Shown: positions 43,511-55,349, numbered from the stretch's first letter. The stretch is DNA of 64,000 bases from Uranotaenia lowii (GCF_029784155.1 NC_073691.1:138810433-138874432); one strand, 5' to 3'. The notes: generated by a model not told the origin, from the sequence alone. Numbers and translations are program-made.

Positions 43511-44267
43511 GAGAGTATCCCTCTCACCAACTCTTTTCTCCTTCGTTAACCTGTTGAATTAAAGGATTCGACGCAGGTTTCAGTGGTGGAATAGAGTTAA
43601 TTTTTTTTTCACTTCTTTAGTAAGGCCTTACATCAACATAACTACACTCTACACTAGTGATTGCTAGTTCCATCAGCGATCGTCAATAGGCGAATTTCCC
43701 AATCAGCTTCCACGCAAAATTTCGCTTCCAGGTCCTCCTATCGACTCTAGTTTTAACATACGCACACTCGTCCATCACTGTAATTTAAATACATTGTCGT
43801 GAACAATATAAACACAATCATTGTGTGAGTGAAGTGAAGTTTGAGTCAATGTTTTGATGCGATGATGTGCTTTTGGAAATGGAAGTCTGCAATGCTAGAG
43901 CAGAAAGCTGCAAAGCTTAGATCCCATATGGGAGAGCGGCAGTACCATAAACATTGTGTTCGTTATATGATTTTAATCGCCGTAATTTGTATGATTATAA
44001 TTTTAATGGCATGTGCGGCGGAATGAAAACTAGAGAGAATTTTATTTTATAGAATTTGAAAGAAAGGTGGATAGAGAGGCATTAGTGCGCCAATAGGAGA
44101 AAGCTTGATAGGTGTTGAAATTAGAGGCTAGAGGGCATGTTGATGAAAAGCTCCCATGAATTGCTCCCGCCTTTGCTCTGCACTAGCTAACAATACATGA
44201 GAAACCCAGAAAGAGAATTCCCATGTATAGCGAGCCCAGTGTTTTGAGAGCGTGTTTTTACGCACAC
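43511..44267. other. Non-coding stretch with one small hydrophobic-tailed frame
   Basis: A + strand frame with ATG 43862 and stop at 44026 (54 residues) has a charged helix-like part (LEQKAAKLRSHMGERQYHKH) and a C-terminal hydrophobic run (YMILIAVICMIIILMACAA) like a tail anchor. Expression or conservation is unknown, and it may be chance in AT-rich DNA. Nothing else seen. Confidence 0.2.
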
Positions 44268-44442
44268 TTCAAATGACTCAAAATCCCATACAAACTTCAG
44301 GCTCGTTAAGCGTCCTCTTCCCGTGGTCCGATCTGGCTCAAATTTGGCATGGAACCTTGTACTAGGCTTAGGATAAATTTTACCCTGCAGCGCATAACAT
44401 TTCATAGGTTTAAAATCGTCCATACAAATTTGGGACACTCTA
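44268..44442. mobile_element. Foldback hAT-like element, fragment
   Basis: From ATGACTCAAAATCCCATACA to the tip GGGACACTCTA at 44442. It matches the right arm of 44888-45659 with scattered mismatches. The left arm is missing. Confidence 0.65.
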
Positions 44443-44887
44443 ATGCATATATTTGATTCTTTCTTCTATTCATGATGTGGAATAATTCTACCCTTCACCA
44501 TTTTGATGTGATTTTTGATGAAAATCAGGTGGCACGCAACTACTATTTACACATTTCATACCTAATACGAAAAAACAAGATTAAATATAAGACAAATTAA
44601 GGTATTCCTTACTCCTTTATTCTCGACTACATCAATGATCATGAGAATTAAGCCAAGGAAGTCATTCCTGTTGATCAAAAAACAATTTTTTTTTTATTTG
44701 TTCCATTACTTGTGGTGTAAAAAGGCTGATAAAAAGTAAACACTTTTTATATATGCCAGACGATATATAGTACATAATAACTATAAAAAATATTTGATGC
44801 ATGTGCTATGGTTTTACCACAATAATATGATAAAACAGTGTATTCGAACTTATTGAACACGCTGTTTATGTATCCACCTATGTACAT
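44443..44887. other. AT-rich non-coding sequence
   Basis: Nothing recognised. Confidence 0.35.
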
Positions 44888-45659
44888 TAGACTGCCCCAA
44901 ATTTGTATGGGAAATTCAAAACCTGTGAAATGTTATGCGCTGCAGGCTAAAATTGATCCTAGGCCTAATACTAGATCTCATACCAGGGCCAGATCGGATC
45001 ACGGGAAGGGGTCGCTCAACGAGCCTGAAGTTTGTATGCCATTTTGAGACATTTTGTTCGGGAGAAACATAAAAAACCAGTTTTTCATCAATAACTTTGG
45101 TTCCCGTCGGCCGATTTCTTTCAAAAACGGGTTTTCTTAAAGCCTAAATTATGAAAAACATTTCATCCGAAGACTGCATATCGATAAGAGTTAAGACAAA
45201 AAAGTTATTAGGCTTCCAAAATGGGCTAACTTTTTTAAGGATGGTATTCATCACTGCAATGAGTCGGGGCGGTCGAACTTATTGACGCCTCATTAGCAGT
45301 GATGAATACCACCGTAAAAAAAGTTAGCCCATTTTGGAAGTCCAATAACTTTTTTGTCTTAACTCTCATCGATATGCAGTCTTCGGATGAAATGTTTTTC
45401 ATAATTTAGGCTTTAAGAAAACCCGTTTATGAAAGAAATCGGCCGACGGTAACCAAAGTTATTGATGAAAAACTGGTTTTTCATGTTTCTCCCGAACAAA
45501 ATGTCTCAAAATCCCATACAAACTTCAGGCTCGTTGAGCGTCCCCTTCCCGTGATCCGATCTGACCCAAATTTGGCATGAGATCTTGTACTAGGCCTAGG
45601 ATCAATTTTAGCCTGCAGCGCATAATTTTTTCAAAAGTCGGGTCATTTGGGGCACTCTA
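44888..45659. mobile_element. hAT-like foldback element, complete
   Basis: 772 bp, tips TAGACTGCCCCAAATTTGTA and (inverted) TAGAGTGCCCCAAATGACCC. The two arms are complementary over nearly the full length, e.g. GGTATTCATCACTGC against its inverse GCAGTGATGAATACC around a centre at about 45255-45300. Flanks ATGTACAT and ACCTACAT agree at six of eight positions, a possible decayed 8-bp duplication. It is read in the opposite orientation to 23593-24363. Confidence 0.75.
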
Positions 45660-47355
45660 ACCTACATGATGCGAAGAAATATAGAAAAACAAACACAAAT
45701 CGATATTTTTTTATATTTCTTTGATGGAAATTACATAATTATGTTTGTAGATTGTGGGTATTAAGTTAAAGTTAAAATATATGTTACTAATGATATTAAA
45801 AGTGAACTATCGTTTTTTTTTGTTAAAACTGTCATTGAAACTTTTTGCAAAAATTCCTCAAATACTAAGTCTTTTTTTTCCTTCCATCGTTTGCGCACCA
45901 CAAGGATTGTCCAGCCTATAATACGATGAATCTCCAGCACCATTCAATATTTACTTAACGAACTGGGATTGATTGATTGCTTTCATGGGAACGAGACGTC
46001 GTCAATGGGCCATTCTTTTGCGTTCCACTTCCACATTTTCAGAATCAAGAATCCGGAGCCGCCTGTCGCTATACGAACATTTTCCTACCGGTAAACGCAA
46101 AGCAAACAACAGTCGGTCGGAAAGGCATCCTTTTTCAAGAGAACTGGACCTTGGGTGCTGAAAAATATACTTTTTCTTCCTTCTCGAGAAATAGACAGAT
46201 TTTCCTTGAATTTATTTTCCTGTTAGTAGAACGTCTTTGAAGAGATGCTTTCGGAGTCTTGGATTACACAAATCAACCAAATGTAGATGTATAGAATTTT
46301 AAAGCTGATTTAAAGTAATTTGGAGGCACTGAATTCAATCATGAAATTAATTTTTCTCTATCAAAATATGTTTAAATTCATTAAATAATATCTGCCTATT
46401 TTAGCGATACTGCAGAATATTACAAATATGTTGAAAATAAAGATTTCAATTCAACAGTCAACTTTCTCCAAGACCGCCAGTAATTTTGACTTCTGAGCAA
46501 AAAGTTATAGAAGTTTTCTGTATATTCATTTTTCCTTTTTCTTTAAAAACGTGAATTTTGAAGTAACGTCTACCTTTTGCTTCCCACGACTTGATTTAAA
46601 TTTGAAAAAAAAATCAACTTTTGCGCAGTTTTTGATCTTTCGAGCAAAAACTAGTGCAATTTTGTGCAATGATTCTTCATGCATACCTGCACATCCGGTG
46701 AGAAAATGGCGTTGATCCAAAGCGCCCTATTTAAATGGATACGAAAGGGTTATTGGAAATTGAAGTCAAAACGATTCATAGCTGTTTCTTAAAGCTTCAG
46801 TTAAAACGGTTTGCAGTTTTCAGCAAACACCCTTGCCTCATCAATTTTTCTTAAAAATAATGAATTGTATCTTCGAAACTAGACTAACTACGAAAATTCA
46901 GAATACTTAATTTATTGAACAATAATAAAAAGATTTAGAAACAGGTTTTGTTTTTATTGTATGTTTATGTAATTTATCTGTTATCAAATATTGACTTAAT
47001 CCAAACTGGTCAGTTTTAAAATTTCCAAACGCCATATCACAAAACTAGAGGTGATTTACAAAACTTGACAAACTTGAATTCAGGACGCCAAAATCATTTA
47101 TTTAAACAGAAGCACAAGAAAATGCTTTTTTCCTGTGTTGTTTGTTAAATTATATGTACAACCAAAGAAGTAAATAATTTTCTGCAACAATTTATTATTA
47201 AAACTTTTATCATTGATAACAACCCAACGTTATTCGATTTTGAAGTTACCAATTGTGACTGAATGGAATTGGGAGGAATCAAGTTGAAACTTGAACTGAT
47301 CTAAGCTTCGAAATTTGGTTCTACACAAGTTCATTCCTCCGTTAGAAAAAGATTT
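45660..47355. other. AT-rich non-coding sequence
   Basis: No gene, RNA gene or known repeat recognised in about 1.7 kb. Confidence 0.4.
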
Positions 47356-48224
47356 CCCGCACGGAAAATAAAAAAAAGGTAAAATGTACCTTTTTGCGAG
47401 GTGAATTTTTTCCACCCCTTATTCGAGGTAAATTTTACCTTTTTTTCATTCACCTAGCAAAATGGTAAATTATACCTTTTTTCAATTCACGTAGCAAAAA
47501 GGTAAATTTTACCTTTTTCGCATTCACCTAGCAAAATAGTAAATAATACCGTTTTCCCATTCCATCCCATTCCCATCCCAAAGGTAAATGCTGGTTGGTT
47601 TGATTGGTTTCTTCAATAAGAATTAAAAAAATACAAAATTCTATCAAAAATTATATTTATTGGAGATAAATAGGGACTGGTAATTCGGCTTCGCGTTGGG
47701 TCGATCTGAAACAAAAGCAATGTATTATGACGAGAACCAGCACAACTAAATGATATCTAAGAAAACACTTACCATTCTATTCCGATTTTCACATATTATG
47801 CACAAAGCAAAACTTGTTCCTGAATGACAAAACAGCTTAACCTCAATAAACGGGTTCGGCGAATAGTCACTTTTTTTCGAGAAGAATTGTACCGTTTTGT
47901 TTAGCTCAATCCAGGTCAACTTCACCTCGCTACGAGGTAAGTTTTACCTTATTTGGTTTTACCTTTTTTTCCAGGTGAATTATACTTTTTTATTCAGCTC
48001 AATTCAGGTGAACTTCACCTCGCTACGAGGTAAGATTTACCTTTTTTGGATTCACCTTTTTTCTCGGTGAATTGTACCTTTTTTCAAACCTCGATTCAGG
48101 TAAATTTTACCTCACTGTGAGGTGAGTTTCACCTCGAAGAGGTAGAAGTTACCTTTTTGGCTTTCACGAGCGTTCACCTTTGCTAACTCGGTAAATTTTA
48201 CCTTTTTATTATTTTCCGTGCGGG
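47356..48224. mobile_element. TIR element made of GGTAAA/TTTACC palindromic repeats
   Basis: Tips CCCGCACGGAAAATAA at 47356 and TTATTTTCCGTGCGGG ending 48224 are inverted copies. Inside, the words AGGTAAAWTTTACCTTTTT and CACCT/AGGTG recur more than a dozen times, in two clusters (47385-47580 and 47925-48205). In the first, a unit of about 40 bp (TTCACCTAGCAAAATGGTAA...) is repeated about three times. Between them (47600-47880) is unrelated sequence. No coding capacity. No target duplication identified. Confidence 0.65.
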
Positions 48225-48363
48225 TATTAAAAAAATTACACCGGATAAATCGAAATGAAAACTTGATTGCTAAGCTGTATTTATTTAAGTTAAAAAAAAG
48301 GAAGTTATTTTCGTTTTAAGGATGGACAATGGTAAAAGTAACACATCCCCAAAGGAATGAGAA
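48225..48363. other. Short AT-rich spacer
   Basis: Nothing recognised. Confidence 0.3.
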
Positions 48364-50390
48364 GGGTTAAGTGGGGTAATTATGAACACAGGGTTGTTCC
48401 GAACAAACACCGTGGGGCTGTATGGTCATGGCAGGGTCCAAAAACTATTGAAATGTGATAGTTTATCACTCTATTGATAATTTACAGTTAGATATAGAGT
48501 GTTTGTAGCTTGCCAGCCTAACTACATAAATTTAGTCATTACAGTACAGTCGTTAACAAACTGCATGTCTCAGAGAAACGAAAATCGTTTTAAGGTGTGT
48601 TCTGTCAATTGACTTCCTCGTCAATGTAAACAAAGATAAAATCTTGTTTTTGAAAATTTTACGTTCAGTAATTGATGCTCCATAAGGTGTGATATGATTT
48701 TCTGTTGAAAAAAAATCCACCTATGCGCAGAGAAGTGTTCATATTTATCCCATATTTTTCAAGATACGGGGTAATTATGAACAAGTGTTTTCTAAGCATT
48801 GGTTGATGATTCAAATTTACTTTTTACAGTCAAAATTGCGATAACCATCCAAATCTTGAAAATAACTTACATTACTATATCTCGCGTGAGATTTCATTAC
48901 GTCGCATGAAACAAAATGTAAACAAAGATTTTTATTACGAAAAAATACAAAAACTGACATAAACTAGTCGCAACTTCTTTCCATCTTGAATATTTGTAGC
49001 CTGGACAACATATTTTATATGTGAAATAAAATTTTCAAGTTGTTTTGATAACTTTTGCAGCAGTTTTCTGTGAATTCTTAAGATGTTTCATACGACGTAA
49101 TGAAAGCTCACGCGAGATATCAGTTTTTAGGATTGTGGATTGTGGATTTGTGATTATATGAAAAATTGCCTCCCACCTATGTAAAACTGAAAATTACCGC
49201 TAACTTCTCAAAATCAACAAATCTCTCTAAAATGCAGTGTTAAGATGTGGTTTGAATCTAGGAACAGGGTTGCCAACTTTTTTTTTTTTTTTCAAAAATC
49301 AGGGAACTGGTGAAATAAAAATCAGGCAAAACCAGGCTACGTGAAAGTAATGGAAATTTCGCTCAAAGTGATGACCTTTTTTTGGTCATCGCTGCACATT
49401 TTCACTGTAATGTGTGTTGTGAGCCTACTTGGTTGAATAATTCTACTGAATCAAAGCAATCAAAAGATTACCTTTATTTCCCTTTGTTAAATAAAAATTG
49501 AAAGGAATCTTTCGATTGCTTTGATTCAGCCACATTTTCACTTTTTAACTTTAGCAATGGTACCTAATCTAGGGTTACCATATCCCGCGACACCAAAAAG
49601 AGTACATTGAAATCATTTATCCAAAAAGTCAGGACACACGTTAAACAGTAGAAACCGAGCTCAAGACACAAGATCCATAAATATATTATCGAGCCTTGCG
49701 CCCATATGGTATTCGAAGGAATGTACAGTAGAACCACACTTATCCGAGATAGTCGGGGGAGAGACCACCTCGGATAAATGAAACCTCAGACTAAACGAAA
49801 TACATTGACAAAACCCTCCTGCTCTGGTATTGCATATCATCCAGGCACATAGCTTGGTTCTAACATGGATTTTATTGTTCTATTCAATCGACGTTTCTGG
49901 CAATTTAGATTTTAAACTTGCCACAGACGTCAATTTAATAGCTAAACAATATATCGCGATGATAAAACACATTTTTAAATGAATTTTGGATGAAAATGGT
50001 TGCACGAATAACCCGAGCTCTAAATTTTCTATTAAAAATTCTTGTACTATACCTAAATTTTGTGCATATTACTGTGCATATTATCATCACATTCGTAAAA
50101 ATCAGGCAAAATCAGGCAAAATCAGGCATATTTTCAAAAATCAGGCAAAACCAACGGCTTACCAGGTTGTCAGGCTGAGCTTCGAAAAATCAGGCAAATC
50201 CTGAAAAATCAGGCACATTGGCATCTCCGTCTAGGAATATCGCAAATACCATTTTTTTTAATTAAGAAGGACACCAGTTATTCATTTTTGTATGCTTTTC
50301 AGAGTTTGAACATTGAACAAATAAATGCTTGTGGGAGCTGTTGAAATAAAAAACTTAGTAATTCTGCTTATAATTACCCCACTTGACCCT
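48364..50390. mobile_element. TIR element with GGGTTAAGTGGGGTAATTAT tips, containing an hAT insertion
   Basis: Left tip GGGTTAAGTGGGGTAATTAT at 48364; right tip, inverted, GGGTCAAGTGGGGTAATTAT ending 50390. A further internal GGGGTAATTATGAACA lies at 48769. Removing the hAT-like insertion 49265-50229 and one 8-bp duplication leaves about 1.05 kb. No coding capacity. The tip style resembles the TAGGGGAGAGTGGGG elements elsewhere in the window. Confidence 0.5.
49265..50229. mobile_element. hAT-like element with 8-bp target duplication
   Basis: Flanked by TCTAGGAA at 49257-49264 and 50230-50237 (exact). The left tip CAGGGTTGCCAAC and inverted right tip CGGAGATGCCAATG are imperfect hAT-type termini. 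Subterminal AATCAGGCAAA words repeat on both sides, at least seven near 50100-50215. Inside, 49447-49530 is a smaller palindrome (CTGAATCAAAGCAATCAAAA and inverse), and 49571 starts another hAT-like tip (AGGGTTACCATA). No transposase. A decayed relative is at 3537-3582. Confidence 0.7.
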
Positions 50391-50823
50391 ACCATAATAC
50401 CTGACTAAAAGTCAACCCGGTCTGAGATGCTGGAGGACGCAAAAAATATGCGCGACTTTGAAGATGTTGTATATTTTTGCTCACTGTTGGTGCTCGTTGG
50501 CTGCAGTAGTATGAAAGACAAATCGGATATATTTATTTAAGAGCTTTCGTTGTCAATCGTAGGAAACGGTATGGACATTTTTTTCTTCGTACCTACATCC
50601 TTCAATTGTTTTATTCCACTTTGAGTAGAAATTAGAAACGACCATCCAGAGTTCACGTGTACACTGGGTAGCAAGTCAAAGCCTGTGACAAAAGAAGAAA
50701 TTGATATTTGTTCCCGCCTAATGGGCCTACATTTAGGATGAAAAAAAACTACTCGCCTGTTAGAAATATATTGATTATATCAATGGTTTCCAAAGTGTTT
50801 CCTACCGTCATTTGGGACGTTGA
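50391..50823. other. Non-coding sequence
   Basis: No gene recognised. Confidence 0.35.
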
Positions 50824-51000
50824 GACCCAAGCAACCAAAAGTTTCGTTAAAAAGGTCAAACACAGCTTAACTAGCATAATCAATGTGCTAAAGTTCGTTT
50901 TTTCGCCCAAAATTTAAGTTCTTATTGAAACTTTAAAGTTCCATTACAGATTTGAACGGCCTTTTATTCAGCCCACAAGTAAACGTTTAATCAGCGAAAA
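50824..51000. mobile_element. Left part of a CCCAAGCAACCAAAA-tipped element
   Basis: Starts ACCCAAGCAACCAAAAGT and shares GCCCAAAATTTAAGTTCTTA with the complete element at 58824-59865. The matching right tip may be the one at 55330-55349; see findings. Confidence 0.5.
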
Positions 51001-51034
51001 CAAAAAATAATTCTCCTCTCCTCTCTTATTTTGG

Positions 51035-51305
51035 TCACTACCAGCCCATGTGGTGCTGCCGGTTTACCGGCATCCATCTTTATTCCTCCCATCACCTCCC
51101 CCAATTGATCTTATTTAATTGCTTTGTTTTTAACTTTGAGCTATACATGCCGGCACGCACGCCAGTTCTGCTACACAATTATTTGATTCGCTTACTCAAG
51201 CAATCAAACAACCTAATGGAAAAAAATTGTCTTGGTACCAGATTTGAACCCGATCCTCCGAGATGATAGCCAAACATGCTGCCACAATGCCACGACTAGA
51301 TGTTG
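51035..51305 (-). repeat. tRNA-derived SINE, minus strand
   Basis: On the minus strand a head of about 70 bases carries an A box TGGCATTGTGG (near 51292-51282) and a B box GGGTTCAAATC (51251-51241), close to the pol III consensus and correctly spaced. A tail runs towards 51035. It is a retroposon copy, not a tRNA gene, since no acceptor stem closes. The tail end is approximate. Confidence 0.5.
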
Positions 51306-51587
51306 CCTTGCCGGCAGCTAAAATTCGAAGTGGTTATAAGCTTCCTAGAATACCCGCAAGAGCAGCCAGCGGCCAGCAGCAAAGACGCATGTTGATCATT
51401 ACTAAAAAACATTACGAAACGGCATAAAAATCAATCATCGGTTATAATAATATCGGTTAAAAAAATGGAATTCCATGTTTTTAACTGTTAAGCATAAAAT
51501 TATACAAATTCTTGAGTTTAACTTGATATTTAATTGATGAACTGCTTCAACTGACTTTCTATGTGTGACAAATTCGTGGTAAGTAAA

Positions 51588-52534
51588 TAGGGGAGAATGA
51601 GGATACTTGATCCCTGGGGATACCTGATTCCTTAGCTATATCTCGAAACTGGAATGTCTTACAAAGATCAAACGTTCTAGAAAAATGTGCCAAATTTTTT
51701 TAACAAAATAATTGTTTGAGTAATTGAACTTTGTTTGAAAAATTTCACAAAATGTAACTTGAAGATCTTTTTTCATCACTTTGAAATGTTCCTTACATGG
51801 TAAAATTATGAAAAAATTTTTGTTACAATGTATCAATCGTTCGAGCGTTAAATGAACTTCATAATGCCATATTTTCAAAGCAATGGAAAACTTTCAACTT
51901 TTTTTCAGAAAAAGTTTCCTTAAATGTTGATTATGGGTACAATTGATCCCCTAGAGTTGGGTACAATTGATCCCCCTTCCAAACGGCATATTCTTCTTCT
52001 GAATTGATCGATATGATTGCTGATTACGAAATTACTAATATTTATCCAAAAACTAATATTTATCATACAATTGTCTGAAGTAAAGAGCAAAAATAATTAT
52101 TTTTTTCTTAATTATAAAAAATAGCGCCTTTAAGTATGCAATATTATTAGCGTTGAGACAAAGTTATAGAATTTTCTTCTTATGTCCGCTATAAATTGTG
52201 AAATAAGAACAAACATGACCAAAATAGTCAATTAACATTCTATCTTGGGGTTTTGTTTGATTTTTATACAAGGATTAGGGCTTCCTGAATAAAAGATCAA
52301 GTCTCCTTCAATAGGGGATCAAGTCTCTCCTAACTTAAAAAAATCGCAATTTTTTTACTCCCACGAAAATGCTTCTAGTTCATCAACGGGTTCAATTATC
52401 GTTCTAATTTTTGGAGCATAGAAACTTGAAGTTACAAGCTGTCAGAAAATGTCAAAGACGACGAGTTCCTAATTTTTCCCAAAAAGATATGGTGAAAACA
52501 AGAAAAGGGGATCAAGTATCCCCACTCTCCCCTA
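51588..52534. mobile_element. TIR element, TAGGGGAGARTGRGGATACTTGATCC tips
   Basis: Left tip TAGGGGAGAATGAGGATACT; inverted right tip TAGGGGAGAGTGGGGATACT. The shared part continues TTGATCCC on both sides. 947 bp, with TA at each end as the likely target. Internal ATTGATCCC words recur at about 51950 and 51975. No coding capacity. Related in tip design to 5288-10588 and 60629-61543, but internally different. Confidence 0.65.
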
Positions 52535-52631
52535 CAGTTGGACGAAATTTTATAAAGTCAAAATATTTACTCTTTTCAAAAACAATCATTTGCGAGTTAG
52601 CTTTTAGTTGTTCTGAGTTGAAGTTTCAAAA

Positions 52632-52653
52632 TCTATATATATAAAAATGAATT

Positions 52654-52718
<65 letters not shown>

Positions 52719-54660
52719 TCCCTATAGACTCGGAAACTACTGAACCGATTTGCGTGAAACTTGGCAGGTGGGGTTGTTGGAGGCAGGGGAAGGCTCCTAT
52801 TATGGTTTGAGACCCCTCCCTCTCTCATGAAGGGAGGGAGGGGCCTCCCAAACAAAAGACTATTTTTTGCATAACTCGAGAACCCATCAAGCAAATGGTA
52901 TCGAATTTGGCATGGGGTGGTATTTGGGAACGAGGAATAGTTCTATTAATATAAGATACCCCTCTCTCCTCTCAGTGGGGAGATAGGAAGGGGGGAGGGG
53001 GGCTACCTTACATTTTTTCATATAACTCGAAAACTAATCAAGATATTGGAACCAAATTTGGCACGGGAAGGTATTATGATACGAAAAATATGTCAATGAT
53101 TATTTGAGACCCCTCCCTCTTTACAGTTAAAAGGGAGGGGGGGCTCTTTCATATTTTTTTTACATAACTCAAAAACTAATAAAGCAAATGGAACCAAATT
53201 TGGCATGGGAAGGTATTTGGATACGAAAAATGTTTCTATGATTATTTAAGACCCCTCCCTCCTTCCAGTAGGGAAATATAAAGGGGGGAGGGGCCCTTTT
53301 TTTAATTTTTTACATAACTCAAAAACTAATCAAGCAAATGGAACCAAATTTGGCATGGGCGGATATTTGGGAACGTGACATATTCTAATGATTTCTTGAG
53401 ACCCCTTCATTTTTCCAGCGGGGAGAAAGAAAAGAGGGAGGGAAGTTTCATACAATTTTTATTGCATAGCACAAGAACTACAACAACAAATAGAACCAAA
53501 TTTAGCATGGAATGATATTTGGGTACGAGAAATGCTTCTATGAATATTTCGTATCCGTCACTCCTTCGAAAAGGGGGAGAGCAGGTCTCTCTTACAATTT
53601 TCAGTATAACTGGAGAGCTGATCCAGCAAATTGAACCATATTTGGCATGGGAGGGTATTTTTATACGAGAAATGTTTCTATTGTAAATTGAAGCCCCGCC
53701 CCGTTTCCATACAATTTTTTTTGCATAACTCGAGAATTAATAGAGCAAATGAAATAAAATTTGGTATCAAAAAGTATTTGAGAACAAAAAATATTTTTAT
53801 GAATATTAAGTTCTCACTCCTCCATTCAATGGGGAGAACGGAAGGTGGATTGTACTTCCTTTCAAGTTTATGCATAACTCAAGAATTTACAACGCAAATA
53901 AAACCACATTTACCATAGGATGGAATTTGAACACGAGAAATTTGTTTATGTCAAACAATTCCTTTTTTGCAGTGGGATGCTAGAATTGGGAATAAAGGAA
54001 GGAAAGAGTAAAGCTTACACTTAACTTTTTTTTTCGAGAAATGGACAAAACTTTACATGGAAAATCATTTTGGTATGATTCTATGATTATCTGACACACC
54101 ATCCTCTTTTCAGTGAGTAAGTACATAGGAGGAGGAAGGTGAGCTCAATACAATTTTGTTAGCATTTGTTCTCAAATTATGCTAACGAAGCCAACAAATG
54201 GAAACAAATATGGCATGAAAAGGTACTAGGTTACGAGATATGTTTCTACGATTGTTATAGACCCTTACGCTTTACAGTGTAGAGAGGAGAAGAAAGGAGT
54301 GGGTTCCATATAAATTTTTTAGTTTAAATCCAGAATATATCAAGCAAAAACAACCATATTTTATAAGTTGGATTGTTTGCGTACGATTTATTTGAGACCC
54401 TCCTTTTTTAGGGCGAAGCTTAAAGAAACAGATTAAAATTATCAGATCTTTAACACAAATTTATAGATCAAGATTCAGAATATTAGTTTCAGTTATTTTT
54501 GGATTGCAATCCGATACTCCAGCTACAGCTTATGCGGTTGCTTATGCATTATGTTATAATTTGATTTAAAATAATGTCAACAAAACAATAAAAATTTGAG
54601 TGAATTCTGAATATATCATCCGATTTTGAAAGGTGTAGCAAAGCACACCGGGTCAGCTAG
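52632..54660 (+). mobile_element. Helitron (non-autonomous) with internal degenerate repeats
   Basis: Starts TCTATATATATAAAAATG after an A at 52631 and ends GGGTCAGCTAG before a T at 54661: the A|T target, TC start and CTAG end expected of Helitrons. The terminal hairpin GGTGT...ACACC (54632-54649) lies about 11 bases before the end. A (TCTG)n tract of about 17 units fills 52650-52718. From about 52740 to 54400 a unit of about 145 bp recurs some ten times (CATAACTC..AAACTAATCAAGCAAATGG, then TTTGGCATGGGA and GAGACCCCTCCCTC). No Rep/helicase frame. Confidence 0.85.
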
Positions 54661-54734
54661 TAAATTATAAAAATTCAACAATTTCCAAGCTCCAAAAAAT
54701 GATTTATTTATTATATGCCCTTTGGTGATGTTCG

Positions 54735-55349
54735 TTCACATTCCATATTCATGAAATGGCGGACATGTCTCAAAAAAGGCTGTTCGAGGAACTTTATGGA
54801 ACTTGAAGTTCATAGAAGGCTATTTGAGGAACTTCTTGGAACTTGAAGTTCACAGAAGGCTATTTGAGACCTAATTTGTAACTTTTATACTGTGTGGATG
54901 CGATTTACATGTCACAAAAAAGGCTATTTGAGAAACTTCTTGGAACTTGAAGTTCACAGCAGGTTATTTGAGGAACTTCTTGATACTTAAAGTTCACAGA
55001 AGGCTATTTGAGACCTAATGTGTAACTTTTATACTGTCTGGGTGCGATTGACAAAAAAGGCTATTTGAGGTACTTCTTGGAACTTGAAGTTCACAGAAGG
55101 CTATTTGAAACCTAATTTGTAACTTTTATACTGTGTGGATGCGATTGACATGTCACAAAAATAGCTATTTGAGGAACTTTTTGGAACTTCATGTCCATAG
55201 AAGGCTATTTGAGGAACCTTTAGTAACTTTCATGTTCACATTCGAGAAAATTCGGTACCAATTCCCTTTGGAACCTTTGTGCAGCGAAATTCGAACTTGG
55301 GAGGCACGAGTTTAAGTAGATATGAGACTTTTGGTTGCTTGGGGAGTCT
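54735..55349. repeat. Tandem repeats of GGCTATTTGAGGAACTT, ending in a TIR-like tip
   Basis: A unit of about 40 bp (AAGGCTATTTGAGGAACTTC then TTGGAACTTGAAGTTCACAG) occurs about nine times. It lies within a longer period of roughly 95-140 bp that includes GTAACTTTTATACTGTGTGG. The stretch ends ATGAGACTTTTGGTTGCTTGGGG, the inverse of the tip at 50824, so the array is probably the inside of that element type. Confidence 0.6.

Noticed and set aside
52604..52894. Minus-strand frame rich in QTDRQTDR
   Set aside because: Produced by the (TCTG)n microsatellite at the Helitron start.
54735..55349. CRISPR-like array of repeats and spacers
   Set aside because: The window is eukaryotic; units are degenerate and contiguous, without unique spacers or cas genes.
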